Of a DNA stretch of 29,358 nt, positions 7,895 through 16,567 are shown piece by piece. Made by a program: the position numbers and the translations under genes. Origin of the DNA: an uncultured Collinsella sp. (GTDB taxonomy: Bacteria > Actinomycetota > Coriobacteriia > Coriobacteriales > Coriobacteriaceae); contig CAAEMX010000043.1 of assembly GCA_900757185.1 (NCBI GenBank), forward strand, positions 1 to 29,358, given 5' to 3'. Within the stretch, counting starts at the first letter, position 1. Every line of letters starts with the position of its first letter. Below the pieces are notes generated by a model that was given only the letters and a program-made list of their open reading frames with translations, did not search any database and was not told where the DNA came from.

Positions 7895-10800
7895 ATGCTC
7901 ATTCACCGTATAGCCGCGCAGCTCTACACTGCCGAGGCGCTGCAGACCGTCGAGGCCGGGCTCGATTCTGGCGAGGACGTGACGCTGGCCGTGTCTCAGT
8001 CGGGTCGCACGCTTATGGCTGCCGCCCAGTTTGCGCGCCGTCCGCGCCCCACGGTCTACATTGTGAGCGGCGAGGATGCGGCCGATCGTGCCGCACGCAG
8101 TTTGGCCGCCTATGTGGGCCTGGCGCACGTGTGCCGCTTTCCCGAGCGCAAGGACTACCCTTGGCGCGAACAGGCGCCCGACGACGCCGTGGTGGCCCAG
8201 CGTTGCGAGGCGCTCGGGCGCATCGTGCGCGGGGACAACTGCATCATGGTCGCCTCGGCCCGCGCACTGCTGCGCTGCGTGCCGCCGGTCGAGAGCCACT
8301 ACTGGGAGTCCACTACTTTTGCGGTAGGCGAGGAGATTTCCTTTGACGAGGTGCCGCAGCGTCTGGTGGGCATGGGCTACACCAATGCCGGTGCCGCCGA
8401 CGCGCCCGGCCTGTTCCGTGTGCACGGCGACACCGTCGAGGTGTTTCCCGCGCAGGAAAAGGCGCCCGTGCGCATTGAGTTTTTCGGTGACGAGATTGAC
8501 CGCATCCGCCGCATGGTGAGTTCAACGGGCCAGACCATCGGCAACGAGGACGGCATCGAGATCTTCCCCTGTCGCGAGCTCGCACTCACCGACGATGCCG
8601 TCCACAACATGCACGTGGCGCTCTACCGCGCCAGCCAGGACGACAGTAAGCTGGCGGCACTGCTCGAGATGGTGGATGCGCGCATCGTCACGCCCGAGCT
8701 CGACCGCTTTTTGCCGGTGATGTACGGCCAGACCGTGAGTCCGCTGTCGCATGTGAGCGGCAAGGCGCTCGTGGTGCTGTCCGAGCCGCGCTCGCTGTTC
8801 GACGATTGCCTGCGCGCCTACGAGGATATCGAGGCACGTGCCGGCGAGGCGGGGGTCGACCGTCTGGACGGCATGTACGTGCGTGCCCAGCAACTCGACT
8901 TTGGTTCCCAGCAACGCCTGAACTATGTGAGTCTGATTCGTGCCGGCGGCGCGGTGACGGCCGAGCTCAAGATTGAGCAGCCGGCTATTGCAGGCTCGGA
9001 CAATCGTTTTATGACGCGCATCCAGGAGGTCGTGGGCAAGCGCTATGCCTGCGTGTTTGCCATTCCCGACCGCGGCGCGCGCGAGTCGATGGAGCTCACC
9101 TTTGGCGACGAGGGCATTACCTTTGAGGAATCGCTGACCACGGCGCCCGAAAATGCCGGCGCTATCGGCGACCGCGTGCGCGTGGCGGCGGCGGATTCCG
9201 CAGACCGTGCCGCACGCCAGGAGGCCCATGCTTCCATTCGCGAGCGTAAGGCCGATGCGCTCAACGCTCGCTCGCTCGAGGCGGGCGCCGCGCAGGCTGC
9301 CGCCGGCGCCGCCGTGCCCACCATCTCGCGCGGGCGCGTGACCTTTGTGGACGCTGCCCTGCCGCAGGGCGTAGTGGTGCCCGACGCCAACCTGGCCGTG
9401 TTCTCGATCGCCGACCTCAACGCCCGCATGGACGCCAACCGCGCGCGCAGCCGCCGCAAGGTGGACATTACGCAGATCACGTTCCCGTTTAAGCCGGGCG
9501 ACTACGTGGTGCACGCCACTCACGGCATCGCGCTCTTTAGCGAGATCGCGCGCCAGGAAGTGGGCGGCAAGGAGCGCGACTACTTTTTGCTGGAATATGC
9601 CGACGGCGACAAGCTCTACGTGCCGCTGGAGCAGGTTGACCGCATTACGCGCTACGTTGGTCCCGACGGCGACAAGCCGCGCCTGACCAGGCTCAACACC
9701 GCCGACTGGACGCGTGCCACCAACAAGGCGCGCAAGAACGCCAAAAAGCTGGCGTTTGACCTGGTCGATCTGTATACGCGCCGCTCTTCGATTACCGGTA
9801 TCGCCTGCCCGCCCGACACGCCCGAGCAGATCGAGATGGAGCAGAGCTTCCCCTACGACGAGACGCGCGATCAGCTGGAGGCCATCGCCGATATTAAGGC
9901 CGATATGGAGGCGCCCAAGCCCATGGACCGCCTGCTGTGCGGAGACGTGGGCTTTGGCAAGACCGAGGTCGCCCTGCGCGCGGCGTTTAAGTGCGTGGAC
10001 TCCGGTCGCCAGGTCATGGTGCTCTGCCCCACGACCATTCTGGCCCAGCAGCACTACGAGACGTTCTTTGAACGCTTTGCCCCGTTTGGCCTTGAGGTCG
10101 AGGTGCTCAGCCGCTTTCGCACGCCGGCGCAGCAAAAGCGCGCACTCAAGGCGTTTGCCGAGGGCACGATTGATGTGCTCATCGGCACGCATCGCCTGCT
10201 TTCGGCCGATGTGAACCCCAAGAACCTGGGCCTGGTGATCATTGACGAGGAGCAGCGCTTTGGCGTGCAGCACAAGGAGCAGCTCAAGAACCTGCGCGAG
10301 CAGATTGACGTGCTCACGCTTTCGGCCACGCCCATCCCGCGTACCATGCAGATGGCCACGAGCGGCGTGCGCGATATGAGCCTGATTACCACGCCGCCGA
10401 CTGGGCGCCGCCCCGTGATCGTGCACGTGGGGGAGTACGACCCCGACGTGGTGAGCGCGGCGATTCGCCTGGAGGTGGGTCGCGGCGGACAGGTGTACTA
10501 CGTGTCCAACCGCGTCAAGACCATCGATGACGCTGTGGCACGCGTGCACGAGGCCGCGCCCGAGGCGCGCGTGGGCGTGGCGCACGGCAAGATGAGCCCG
10601 CGCGAGGTCGAGGACGTGATGATCGAGTTCGCGACCAAAAAGATCGATGTGCTCATCGCCACGACCATCGTGGAGAGTGGCATCGACAACGCGACCGCCA
10701 ACACGCTCATCATCGAGGACTCGCAGCGCCTGGGTCTGGCACAGCTCTACCAGCTCAAGGGCCGTGTGGGCCGTTCTGTCACGCAGGCCTACGCGTACTT

Positions 10801-11527
10801 TATGTTCCCGGGCGAGCTGCCGCTCACCGAGGAGGCCACGGCGCGCCTGACTGCACTTTCCGAGTTCCAGGACCTGGGCAGCGGCATGCGTATCGCCATG
10901 CGCGACCTGGAGATTCGCGGCGCCGGTTCGCTGATGGGCGCTGAGCAGCACGGCAACCTGTCGAGCGTGGGCTTTGACCTGTTTACGCAGATGTTGGGCC
11001 AGGCCGTGGCCGAGGCGCGCGGCGATGACGATGCCGGCGTGGAGGCGGCGAGCGTGGGCATTAATCTGCCTGCCGATTACTTCTTGTCCGAGGAGTACCT
11101 GCCGGCGGTGGACCAGCGCGTGCTCGTGTACCGCAAGCTCGCGGCGGCCGAGGACCTGGAGAGCATCGACGAGGTGCAGGAAGAGACCGAGGCCGCGCAC
11201 GGTGAGCTGCCGTTGGCGGGGCTCAACCTGTTCAACCGCGCGCGCATCCGTATCCGCGGCGAGCGCCTGGGGCTCGAGAGCGTCACGCTCAGCGGTGGGC
11301 GCATTACCTTCCTGGGGGTTGACGTTCCCAAGAAGGTAGCCTTTGAGTTTAAGAATCGGTACGGCGCGGTGAACTTCCCCAAGAGCCGCAAGCTGTCGGT
11401 GCCCTACAAGGCGGGCGCCGGTGCGGGCAGCGGCCTGGGTCGCGGTCTCGACGCCAGCGACGGCACCGGCCCCGTGGCCGCGGCGCTCATGCTGCTGCAG
11501 CAGCTGGGCGCTAGTGACGACGACTAA
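7895..11527 (+). CDS. mfd: Transcription-repair coupling factor Mfd
   Basis: A 1210-residue ATP-dependent translocase that removes stalled RNA polymerase at DNA lesions and recruits UvrA. The domains in order are: an N-terminal UvrB-like region (about 1-350), a linker (about 350-520), the RNA-polymerase-interacting CarD-like domain beginning FKPGDYVVHATHG (from about 532), the RecG-like helicase core with Walker A GDVGFGKT (683-690) and DEEQ box (784-787), and a C-terminal TRCF domain. The chosen ATG has GGAGGA upstream; an in-frame TTG at 7868 overlaps the hairpin before the gene. An Ala-rich insertion around 430-480 separates the UvrB-like and CarD-like parts. No key motif is missing. Confidence 0.97.
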   Translation: MLIHRIAAQLYTAEALQTVEAGLDSGEDVTLAVSQSGRTLMAAAQFARRPRPTVYIVSGEDAADRAARSLAAYVGLAHVCRFPERKDYPWREQAPDDAVVAQRCEALGRIVRGDNCIMVASARALLRCVPPVESHYWESTTFAVGEEISFDEVPQRLVGMGYTNAGAADAPGLFRVHGDTVEVFPAQEKAPVRIEFFGDEIDRIRRMVSSTGQTIGNEDGIEIFPCRELALTDDAVHNMHVALYRASQDDSKLAALLEMVDARIVTPELDRFLPVMYGQTVSPLSHVSGKALVVLSEPRSLFDDCLRAYEDIEARAGEAGVDRLDGMYVRAQQLDFGSQQRLNYVSLIRAGGAVTAELKIEQPAIAGSDNRFMTRIQEVVGKRYACVFAIPDRGARESMELTFGDEGITFEESLTTAPENAGAIGDRVRVAAADSADRAARQEAHASIRERKADALNARSLEAGAAQAAAGAAVPTISRGRVTFVDAALPQGVVVPDANLAVFSIADLNARMDANRARSRRKVDITQITFPFKPGDYVVHATHGIALFSEIARQEVGGKERDYFLLEYADGDKLYVPLEQVDRITRYVGPDGDKPRLTRLNTADWTRATNKARKNAKKLAFDLVDLYTRRSSITGIACPPDTPEQIEMEQSFPYDETRDQLEAIADIKADMEAPKPMDRLLCGDVGFGKTEVALRAAFKCVDSGRQVMVLCPTTILAQQHYETFFERFAPFGLEVEVLSRFRTPAQQKRALKAFAEGTIDVLIGTHRLLSADVNPKNLGLVIIDEEQRFGVQHKEQLKNLREQIDVLTLSATPIPRTMQMATSGVRDMSLITTPPTGRRPVIVHVGEYDPDVVSAAIRLEVGRGGQVYYVSNRVKTIDDAVARVHEAAPEARVGVAHGKMSPREVEDVMIEFATKKIDVLIATTIVESGIDNATANTLIIEDSQRLGLAQLYQLKGRVGRSVTQAYAYFMFPGELPLTEEATARLTALSEFQDLGSGMRIAMRDLEIRGAGSLMGAEQHGNLSSVGFDLFTQMLGQAVAEARGDDDAGVEAASVGINLPADYFLSEEYLPAVDQRVLVYRKLAAAEDLESIDEVQEETEAAHGELPLAGLNLFNRARIRIRGERLGLESVTLSGGRITFLGVDVPKKVAFEFKNRYGAVNFPKSRKLSVPYKAGAGAGSGLGRGLDASDGTGPVAAALMLLQQLGASDDD

Positions 11528-11607
11528 CAAGTAGGGGACGTGGCGGGACGAAGTCATCTTTGCCCCGCCATCTCGCAGATTGATTTCAGCCCCATCGAAA
11601 GGAAAGC

Positions 11608-12471
11608 ATGTTCGGATACATCTATAAGAAAGATGTCGCCATGATCGCGGTCGTCCTGTGCCTTTGTCTGGGCGTGGGCAGCTTCTTCGATTATCAGATC
11701 TCGAGCGCGCTGTTCAACATCGGCAGCATGTACGGTCGCTTTATCGAGGCCGCCGGCGAGCTGCCGTTTGAGCTGACGGCGAGCGTTGCGGGCGTTATGC
11801 TCGTGCGCGCGGTGCGTCCCGATTCCAGAGGGAGCAAATGGCTCGCCGTGCTCGGCGTCCTTGTCAACGTTGGCCTGGCCGGCTATGAGATCGTTTCGTC
11901 TCTGAAGGTTGGCGGCAAACTCATCGCGTTTCAGTTGGTGCTGACGTTTGTGCTGGTCATCGTCGCCAACCTCATCGCCTATCGCCTCACGCGCACGACC
12001 GAGCCCGACGAGCTTACGCGCTGGGCGTTGATGGTGCTTGCCGTGTGGGTCGCTCAGGCCATTATCCTCAACGTGATCGTCAAGCCGCTGTGGTCGCGCC
12101 CGCGCATGCGCGTGATCGAGGTCACGCCGGGGCTCGATTTTCAGCCGTGGTGGGTGATCGGCAACCCCGACAAGTGGGCCTATATCGCCGCCGGCGTGAT
12201 CAAGGACGGCTTTAAGTCGTTTGCGAGCGGACACACGGCGCACGCGGCGATTGGCCTTATGCTCGCCGGGCTTCCCGCGGCGGCCTTTAAGGAAAAGCCG
12301 TCGCGCCGCCGTGTGGTCTTTTGGGTCGCCGCTGTGGTCGCGGCGCTCGTCGCCTTTGGTCGCATCGTGATCGGCGCGCACTTTTTGAGTGACGTGAGCT
12401 GCGGCTTTGCCTTGGTGCTGGCGCTTGAGTGCCTTGCCGCGCGCATTGCCTATCCGGGCGGCGTACAATAG
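11608..12471 (+). CDS. PAP2-superfamily membrane phosphatase
   Basis: A 287-residue integral membrane protein with the PAP2/type 2 phosphatidate phosphatase motifs. These are motif 1 KPLWSRP (K159-P165), motif 2 ASGHT (S207, G208, H209) and motif 3 GRIVIGAHFLSD with H258 and D262. The first arginine-containing part of motif 3 is preceded by G rather than the usual S. Six or so hydrophobic helices are visible, with catalytic loops expected on the outer face. Such enzymes dephosphorylate lipid phosphates such as undecaprenyl pyrophosphate or phosphatidylglycerophosphate; the exact substrate cannot be assigned. GAAAGGA precedes the ATG. It lies 80 bases after mfd without a strong terminator between them. 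Confidence 0.85.
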   Translation: MFGYIYKKDVAMIAVVLCLCLGVGSFFDYQISSALFNIGSMYGRFIEAAGELPFELTASVAGVMLVRAVRPDSRGSKWLAVLGVLVNVGLAGYEIVSSLKVGGKLIAFQLVLTFVLVIVANLIAYRLTRTTEPDELTRWALMVLAVWVAQAIILNVIVKPLWSRPRMRVIEVTPGLDFQPWWVIGNPDKWAYIAAGVIKDGFKSFASGHTAHAAIGLMLAGLPAAAFKEKPSRRRVVFWVAAVVAALVAFGRIVIGAHFLSDVSCGFALVLALECLAARIAYPGGVQ

Positions 12472-12516
12472 CCCCATCTGAATCATCGGGCTCGTGCCCG
12501 GCTAGAGAGGATTACC

Positions 12517-13542
12517 ATGCTCGCGTTCAACAATGACTATTCTCACGGCGCACATCCGGCAGTGCTGCAGGCGCTCGTCGACACCAATATGGAGCCGCAG
12601 CCCGGCTACGGCACCGATGCACACACCGAGCGTGCCAAGCAGCTTATCCGCGAGGCCTGTCAGGCCCCCGATGCCGACGTGTTTTTTCTGGTGGGCGGCA
12701 CGCAGGCCAACGCGACGGTGATCGACATGCTGCTTGCGCCCTACGAGGGCGTCGTTGCTGCCGAGACTGGCCACGTCGCCTGCCACGAGGCAGGCGCCAT
12801 CGAGTTTGGCGGCCACAAGGTGCTCACCATCCCCGGCTACGAGGGCAAGATGCACGCCGAGGACCTCGAAAACTATATCCAGGTGTTCTACGAAAACGAG
12901 AGCTACGAGCACACGGTGTTCCCGGGTGCCGTGTACGTGAGCCTATCGACCGAGTACGGCACGCTGTACTCCAAGGCCGAGCTCGCGGCGATTCACGCAG
13001 TGTGCCAGAAGCGCGAGATTCCGCTGTTTGTGGATGGCGCCCGCCTGGCCTATGCGCTGGCGTCCGATGAGTGCGATATTACCCTGCCCGAGCTGGCACA
13101 GCTGTGCGACGTGTTCTACATCGGCGGCACCAAGTGCGGCGCGCTTTGCGGCGAGGCCGTGGTGTTTTGCGGCATGCACGCCCCGGCGCATCCCATTCCG
13201 CGCATTAAGCAGCATGGCGCACTGCTTGCCAAGGGCCGCCTGACGGGTGTGCAGTTCGAGGCTCTTTTTACCGATGGCCTGTATTTTGAGATTGGTCGCC
13301 AGGCGGTCGAGACCGCTCAGGCGCTGCGTCGCGTGCTGCACGAGCGCGGCTACCAGTTCTTCTTGGAGACGCCGACCAACCAGCAGTTCGTGATTCTGCC
13401 CAACGAGGACATGGCCCGCATTCGCGAGCATGCGGCGATTGAGTACTGGGAAAAGTACGACGATACCCACACGGTGGTGCGTTTTTGTACCAGCTGGGCC
13501 ACGACGCAGGAGGATATCGACGCGTTGGCGGCTGTCCTGTAG
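12517..13542 (+). CDS. Threonine aldolase family PLP-dependent enzyme
   Basis: A 341-residue fold-type I pyridoxal-phosphate enzyme of the low-specificity L-threonine aldolase/beta-eliminating lyase family, expected to cleave L-threonine or L-allo-threonine to glycine and acetaldehyde in the cytoplasm. The N-terminal FNNDYSHGAHPAVLQAL resembles the family's substrate-binding start. LVGGTQAN forms the cofactor phosphate region. FVDGAR carries the Asp that contacts the pyridine nitrogen (D173), and GGTKCGAL contains the Schiff-base lysine K206. Length fits the family. AGAGGATT precedes the ATG. It ends in a strong terminator and is only 45 bases after the phosphatase gene, so it may share that transcript. 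The exact stereospecificity is not readable. Confidence 0.9.
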   Translation: MLAFNNDYSHGAHPAVLQALVDTNMEPQPGYGTDAHTERAKQLIREACQAPDADVFFLVGGTQANATVIDMLLAPYEGVVAAETGHVACHEAGAIEFGGHKVLTIPGYEGKMHAEDLENYIQVFYENESYEHTVFPGAVYVSLSTEYGTLYSKAELAAIHAVCQKREIPLFVDGARLAYALASDECDITLPELAQLCDVFYIGGTKCGALCGEAVVFCGMHAPAHPIPRIKQHGALLAKGRLTGVQFEALFTDGLYFEIGRQAVETAQALRRVLHERGYQFFLETPTNQQFVILPNEDMARIREHAAIEYWEKYDDTHTVVRFCTSWATTQEDIDALAAVL

Positions 13543-13559
13543 CCTGATGTAATGACGAG

Positions 13560-13603
13560 AGGCCGCCTTGCGCTGGGTTTGGCGCAAGGTGGCCTTTGTT
13601 TTT
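13560..13603 (+). terminator. Rho-independent terminator
   Basis: A 14-bp stem, AGGCCGCCTTGCGC (13560-13573) with GCGCAAGGTGGCCT (13582-13595), contains one G-T pair and is followed by TTGTTTTT. It ends the threonine aldolase transcript. Confidence 0.92.
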
Positions 13604-13619
13604 GAGGGGGAGGGGCTGT

Positions 13620-14222
13620 ATGCCCGAGATGTCCGAGCCGACGATTCGCTTGGCGACGTCCGATGATGCGCCGGCGTTGCTTGCCATCTATGAGCCGTAT
13701 GTGCGCCAGACGGCAATTACCTGCGAATACGAGGTGCCGAGTGTTGAGGAGTTCGCCGGGCGCATCGAGCGTACGCTCAAGCGCTATCCGTATTTGGTGA
13801 TGGAGTTGGACGGGCGTCCGGTAGGCTATGCCTATGTGAGTCCGCTTAACAGCCGCGAAGCATACGACTGGTCGGTTGAGACATCGATCTACCTGGCGCG
13901 CGATGTGCGCCACGGCGGGCTGGGCCGCAAACTGCATGACGCGCTCAAGCAATGCCTGATCGCGATGGGCATCACCAACATGTGCGCGCTCATTGCCGTG
14001 CCGCACGACAAGGATGACGAGTACCTGACGCATAACAGCCAGGACTTTCATGCCCACATGGGATATCGCCTGGTGGGCGCCTTCGATCGCTGCGCCCAAA
14101 AGTTCGGCCGCTGGTATGACATGTGCTGGATGGAGCTGGTCCTAGCCGAGCGCACGCCCAACCAACCCAAGCCAACCTGGTTCCCCGCACTTGTCGCCCA
14201 AGGTTTCAAACCTACCATTTAG
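13620..14222 (+). CDS. GNAT family N-acetyltransferase (phosphinothricin acetyltransferase-like)
   Basis: A 200-residue acetyl-CoA-dependent N-acetyltransferase resembling the Pat/YncA group, which acetylates amino acids or amino-acid analogues such as methionine sulfoximine and phosphinothricin. The N-terminal IRLATSDDAPALLAIYEPYV is typical of the group. The acetyl-CoA binding motif is RHGGLGRKL (97-105), preceded by the beta-strand segment WSVETSIYL. The start is ATG 13620, five to six bases after GAGGGGGAGG. The last residues KPTI and the stop codon lie inside the REP-like repeat at 14211, so the C-terminus may have been altered when that element arrived. The natural substrate is unknown. 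Confidence 0.85.
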   Translation: MPEMSEPTIRLATSDDAPALLAIYEPYVRQTAITCEYEVPSVEEFAGRIERTLKRYPYLVMELDGRPVGYAYVSPLNSREAYDWSVETSIYLARDVRHGGLGRKLHDALKQCLIAMGITNMCALIAVPHDKDDEYLTHNSQDFHAHMGYRLVGAFDRCAQKFGRWYDMCWMELVLAERTPNQPKPTWFPALVAQGFKPTI

Positions 14223-14248
14223 GGACAGGTTTATTTTGGCAGGTTTTT
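14211..14248 (-). repeat. REP-like hairpin repeat, copy R1
   Basis: This is one of four related copies in the window (others at 21944, 22621, 23930). Its core is GGGACAGGTTTATTTTGGCAGG, flanked by arms CCTACC and GGCAGG; the copy is in reverse orientation relative to R2 and R4. It contains the stop codon of the acetyltransferase gene. Confidence 0.8.
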
Positions 14249-14610
14249 GGCTGTCTTGTGGTATCAAATCGCCGCAAGAAGCGCGGCGTTCGTACGCAAT
14301 TTTGACCTGAATCGTCCCTTCGGGACACCTTGCGAGCTAAGTGAGTAGACTTTTTGGCGCAAGGCGAGCACAAAGCGTACCTGCTTTAGTAAAACCGCAG
14401 GTCACGGAGGTGGCTGTTTTGGGTGCGCTCGGCAGGTCGCGAAAAGTCTACTCACTTAGATTTACGGTGCTGGATATTTTGGGCAGGAACAGTTGGGCTT
14501 GGGCGGCGCGTGTTGCCAGGCGATGTTGGCATTTGCGCCATGCCGGCTTGAGATTTAATAAAAACCGCAGGTAAAACGTTTACTAGGTACATTTTGCTTC
14601 GTTTGGTGCG
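14223..14610. other. Intergenic stretch with repeats between convergent genes
   Basis: No gene is supported; short open frames here have no ribosome site and cross repeats. The stretch holds part of repeat R1, a small hairpin GTCCC-TTC-GGGAC (14314-14326), the inverted repeat element at 14337-14459, and a palindrome GTAAA-ACG-TTTAC near 14572. The decamer AAACCGCAGG occurs at about 14393 and again at about 14564; it also occurs in the element at 29126-29291. The two neighbouring genes end here, so no promoter is expected. Confidence 0.6.
14337..14459. repeat. Inverted-repeat element with 18-bp perfect ends
   Basis: CTAAGTGAGTAGACTTTT (14337-14354) is repeated inverted as AAAAGTCTACTCACTTAG (14442-14459). 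The 87-base interior contains AAACCGCAGG and no open frame with a ribosome site. The architecture fits a small non-autonomous element or a large hairpin RNA. No obvious target-site duplication is visible. Confidence 0.75.
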
Positions 14611-15333
14611 CTAGCCGATGGGCTCGGTGTATTTGGCGCGGTCGGTTCGTTGGATGCGCTTGGAGACGTGGAGCGGGCGGCCGTCGGTGTCGTAGACGTA
14701 GTCAGTGATCAGGATCAGTGCCTGCCCGCGCTCGACGTTGAGCAAAAACGCCTCGTTTTGCGAGGCGTAGCACACCTCAAAGGTCTTATGCCCCTGTGCC
14801 GGCGCGCGATGGAATTCTTGACGAAGCGTCGCGTAGAGCGACCCGTTGAGGTCGCGATCGATGAGCGACCCAAAGCTCGGCGGCAGATACGTGGTCTCCA
14901 GGCACAGTGGCGCATCGTCCAGATAACGCAGGCGGACAAGTTTGACGAGCTTGCTGCCCACGGTAGCGTCGAAGAACTTGGCAATGCCGCCCGTTGCTTT
15001 GGCAAAACCCGAGTCCACCGTGCGTGTGGTAGGCTTCAAGCCCTGGCCTTCGATCTGCTTGGTATAACTCGAAAACACCAGGTTGTTCTCGTGCAGCGCC
15101 GGCGTGTCGGCCACAAAGGCACCGCGCCCACGCTCGGTGCGAACCAGGCCCTCGTCAACTAACACTTTAAGCGCGTGGCGCACGGTGCTGCGCGATAGCC
15201 CCGATTCGTCCATGAGCTCCATCTCGGACGGCAGCTTGTCTCCGCGTGCGTAGATGCCGGCGGCGATGCGGTCGCGCAGCATGCTCGCCAAGCGCTCGTA
15301 TTGGGCCAGTTTCTTTTTAGACGAAGCGTTCAT
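14611..15333 (-). CDS. GntR/HutC-family transcriptional regulator 1
   Basis: A 240-residue repressor-type regulator. The GntR winged helix covers about 8-76, with the core LPSEMELMDESGLSRSTVRHALKVL and the wing ERGRGAFV. The C-terminal UTRA ligand-binding domain (about 95-235) normally binds a phosphorylated sugar or related metabolite. It is divergently placed from the first SIS-domain gene with 205 bases between, and an 11-bp tandem repeat lies directly before its own start. A second such pair lies before the SIS gene, so it probably represses both itself and that gene until its effector appears. Its recognition helix differs from those of the other two GntR proteins in the window, which fits its different operator. 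Confidence 0.9.
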   Translation of the reverse strand: MNASSKKKLAQYERLASMLRDRIAAGIYARGDKLPSEMELMDESGLSRSTVRHALKVLVDEGLVRTERGRGAFVADTPALHENNLVFSSYTKQIEGQGLKPTTRTVDSGFAKATGGIAKFFDATVGSKLVKLVRLRYLDDAPLCLETTYLPPSFGSLIDRDLNGSLYATLRQEFHRAPAQGHKTFEVCYASQNEAFLLNVERGQALILITDYVYDTDGRPLHVSKRIQRTDRAKYTEPIG

Positions 15334-15340
15334 GCAATCA

Positions 15341-15362
15341 ACCTGTATCTAACCTGTATGCT
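15341..15362. promoter_or_regulatory. Tandem 11-bp repeats, probable operator of regulator 1
   Basis: Two directly repeated units, ACCTGTATCTA and ACCTGTATGCT, abut with no gap, immediately before the start of the GntR gene at 15333. The same unit type recurs as a pair at 15480-15501. A third related palindrome, TGTAT-TCA-ATACA, lies at 15378-15390. Confidence 0.65.
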
Positions 15363-15479
15363 TAGCTAATCAAGCATGTATTCAATACAACGACAAAACC
15401 GCTGGTAGCTAGTTATCGAAAACCGCATCAGCAAAGTTTCTAAGACAAATATAGCATACAACTGGTCGACATCGCTAAA

Positions 15480-15501
15480 ACATGTATGTAACTTGTATGC
15501 C
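15480..15501. promoter_or_regulatory. Second tandem 11-bp repeat, probable operator before first SIS gene
   Basis: Units ACATGTATGTA and ACTTGTATGCC abut directly, 37 bases before the SIS gene start. They share TGTATG/TGTATC and the 11-bp period with the pair at 15341. The two pairs are about 139 bases apart, which would allow DNA looping across the divergent control region. Confidence 0.65.
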
Positions 15502-15538
15502 GTCAAGAGCATCAAATGAGAAGAAAGGCTGATGCACG

Positions 15539-16531
15539 ATGACTACTCAGGAACAGGTTAAGGATGTCGTCTCCCAGGTTTTGGCTGACAAGGCAGACAA
15601 GGGCGGCATCAAGCGCGTTGTGTGGATTGGCGCCGGCGGATCTAACGGCGGCAACTATCCTGCCCAGTACTTTATGGAGCACGAGACCACGCAGGTCGTG
15701 AGCTCCAGCTACACCAGCAACGAGTTCGTGCACGCCACCCCGGCCTACGTCAACGAGAACACCCTGGCCGTCGTCGTGTCCATGCGCGGCACCAAGGAGA
15801 CCATTGTCGCCGCTCAGGTCGCTAAGGACCATGGCGCCAGCACCATCGCCATCTACGTTGACGAGTCCGCCCTCACCGAGGTCTGCGACTACAAGATCCA
15901 GTACGACAGCCTGGCCGTCGACGAGTCCTGCATGGGCCGCACCAACTCCGCCGTCGTGACCATGATCGCCATGGAGCTCACGCAGCAGACCGAGGTCTAT
16001 GCCGAGTACGAGACCGCTATGGCCGCCTTCGACCTGGTCGATCCCATCTATCGCAAGGCCGTCGAGTACACCCGTCCGCTCGCTGCCAAGTGGGCCGAGC
16101 AGAACGCCGACAAGCCCTGCATCAACGTCATGGCTCAGGGTCCGCTCTTTGGCGCCGCCTATGTCTTTAGCATCTGCAACGTGCAGGAGATGCTGCAGAT
16201 CGACTCCTGCACCATCAACACCTGCGACTTCTTTCACGGCCCCTTCGAGATCCTGGACAAGCGCACCTCGCTGTTCCAGCTCATCAGCGTCGGCCGCAGC
16301 CGCTGCAACGACGAGCGCGGCATCCGCTTTGTCAACCAGTACGGTGGCGAGCGCGTCTATCAGCTCGACGCCAAGGAGCTCGGCCTCAACGACATCAAGG
16401 ACAGCGTGAGCGAGTACTTCAACCACCTGATCTTTGCCCCGATCCTCAACAACGTCTACATGCGTGCACTCTCCGCCGTCACCCACAAGGACTACATGAC
16501 GCGCCGTTACATGTGGAAGCTGGATTACTAA
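15539..16531 (+). CDS. SIS-domain protein 1, probable Amadori-product 6-phosphate deglycase
   Basis: A 330-residue double-SIS-domain enzyme like FrlB, GfrE and GfrF, which split fructoselysine- or glucoselysine-6-phosphate into glucose 6-phosphate and lysine. In the second SIS domain, E217 and H233 are 16 residues apart in EML...FFHGPFE, the same spacing as the catalytic Glu/His pair of FraB (E214/H230) and of the GlmS isomerase domain. The C-terminal RRYMWKLDY matches the family's RRY...Y ending. Two features differ from its paralogues. The first phosphate loop reads SMRGTKET instead of S-x-x-G-x-T-x-E, and the usual SGEYFHG is TCDFFHG. AAGAAAGG lies 11 bases before the ATG. Control is probably by the divergent GntR gene. 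The exact substrate is unknown. Confidence 0.82.
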   Translation: MTTQEQVKDVVSQVLADKADKGGIKRVVWIGAGGSNGGNYPAQYFMEHETTQVVSSSYTSNEFVHATPAYVNENTLAVVVSMRGTKETIVAAQVAKDHGASTIAIYVDESALTEVCDYKIQYDSLAVDESCMGRTNSAVVTMIAMELTQQTEVYAEYETAMAAFDLVDPIYRKAVEYTRPLAAKWAEQNADKPCINVMAQGPLFGAAYVFSICNVQEMLQIDSCTINTCDFFHGPFEILDKRTSLFQLISVGRSRCNDERGIRFVNQYGGERVYQLDAKELGLNDIKDSVSEYFNHLIFAPILNNVYMRALSAVTHKDYMTRRYMWKLDY

Positions 16532-16567
16532 GGGATAGAGCGGCCTAACAGCCCAATACCCCTCATG

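Noticed and set aside
14341..14574. Small open frame between the acetyltransferase and GntR genes
   Set aside because: It crosses the 14337-14459 inverted repeat and lacks a ribosome site.
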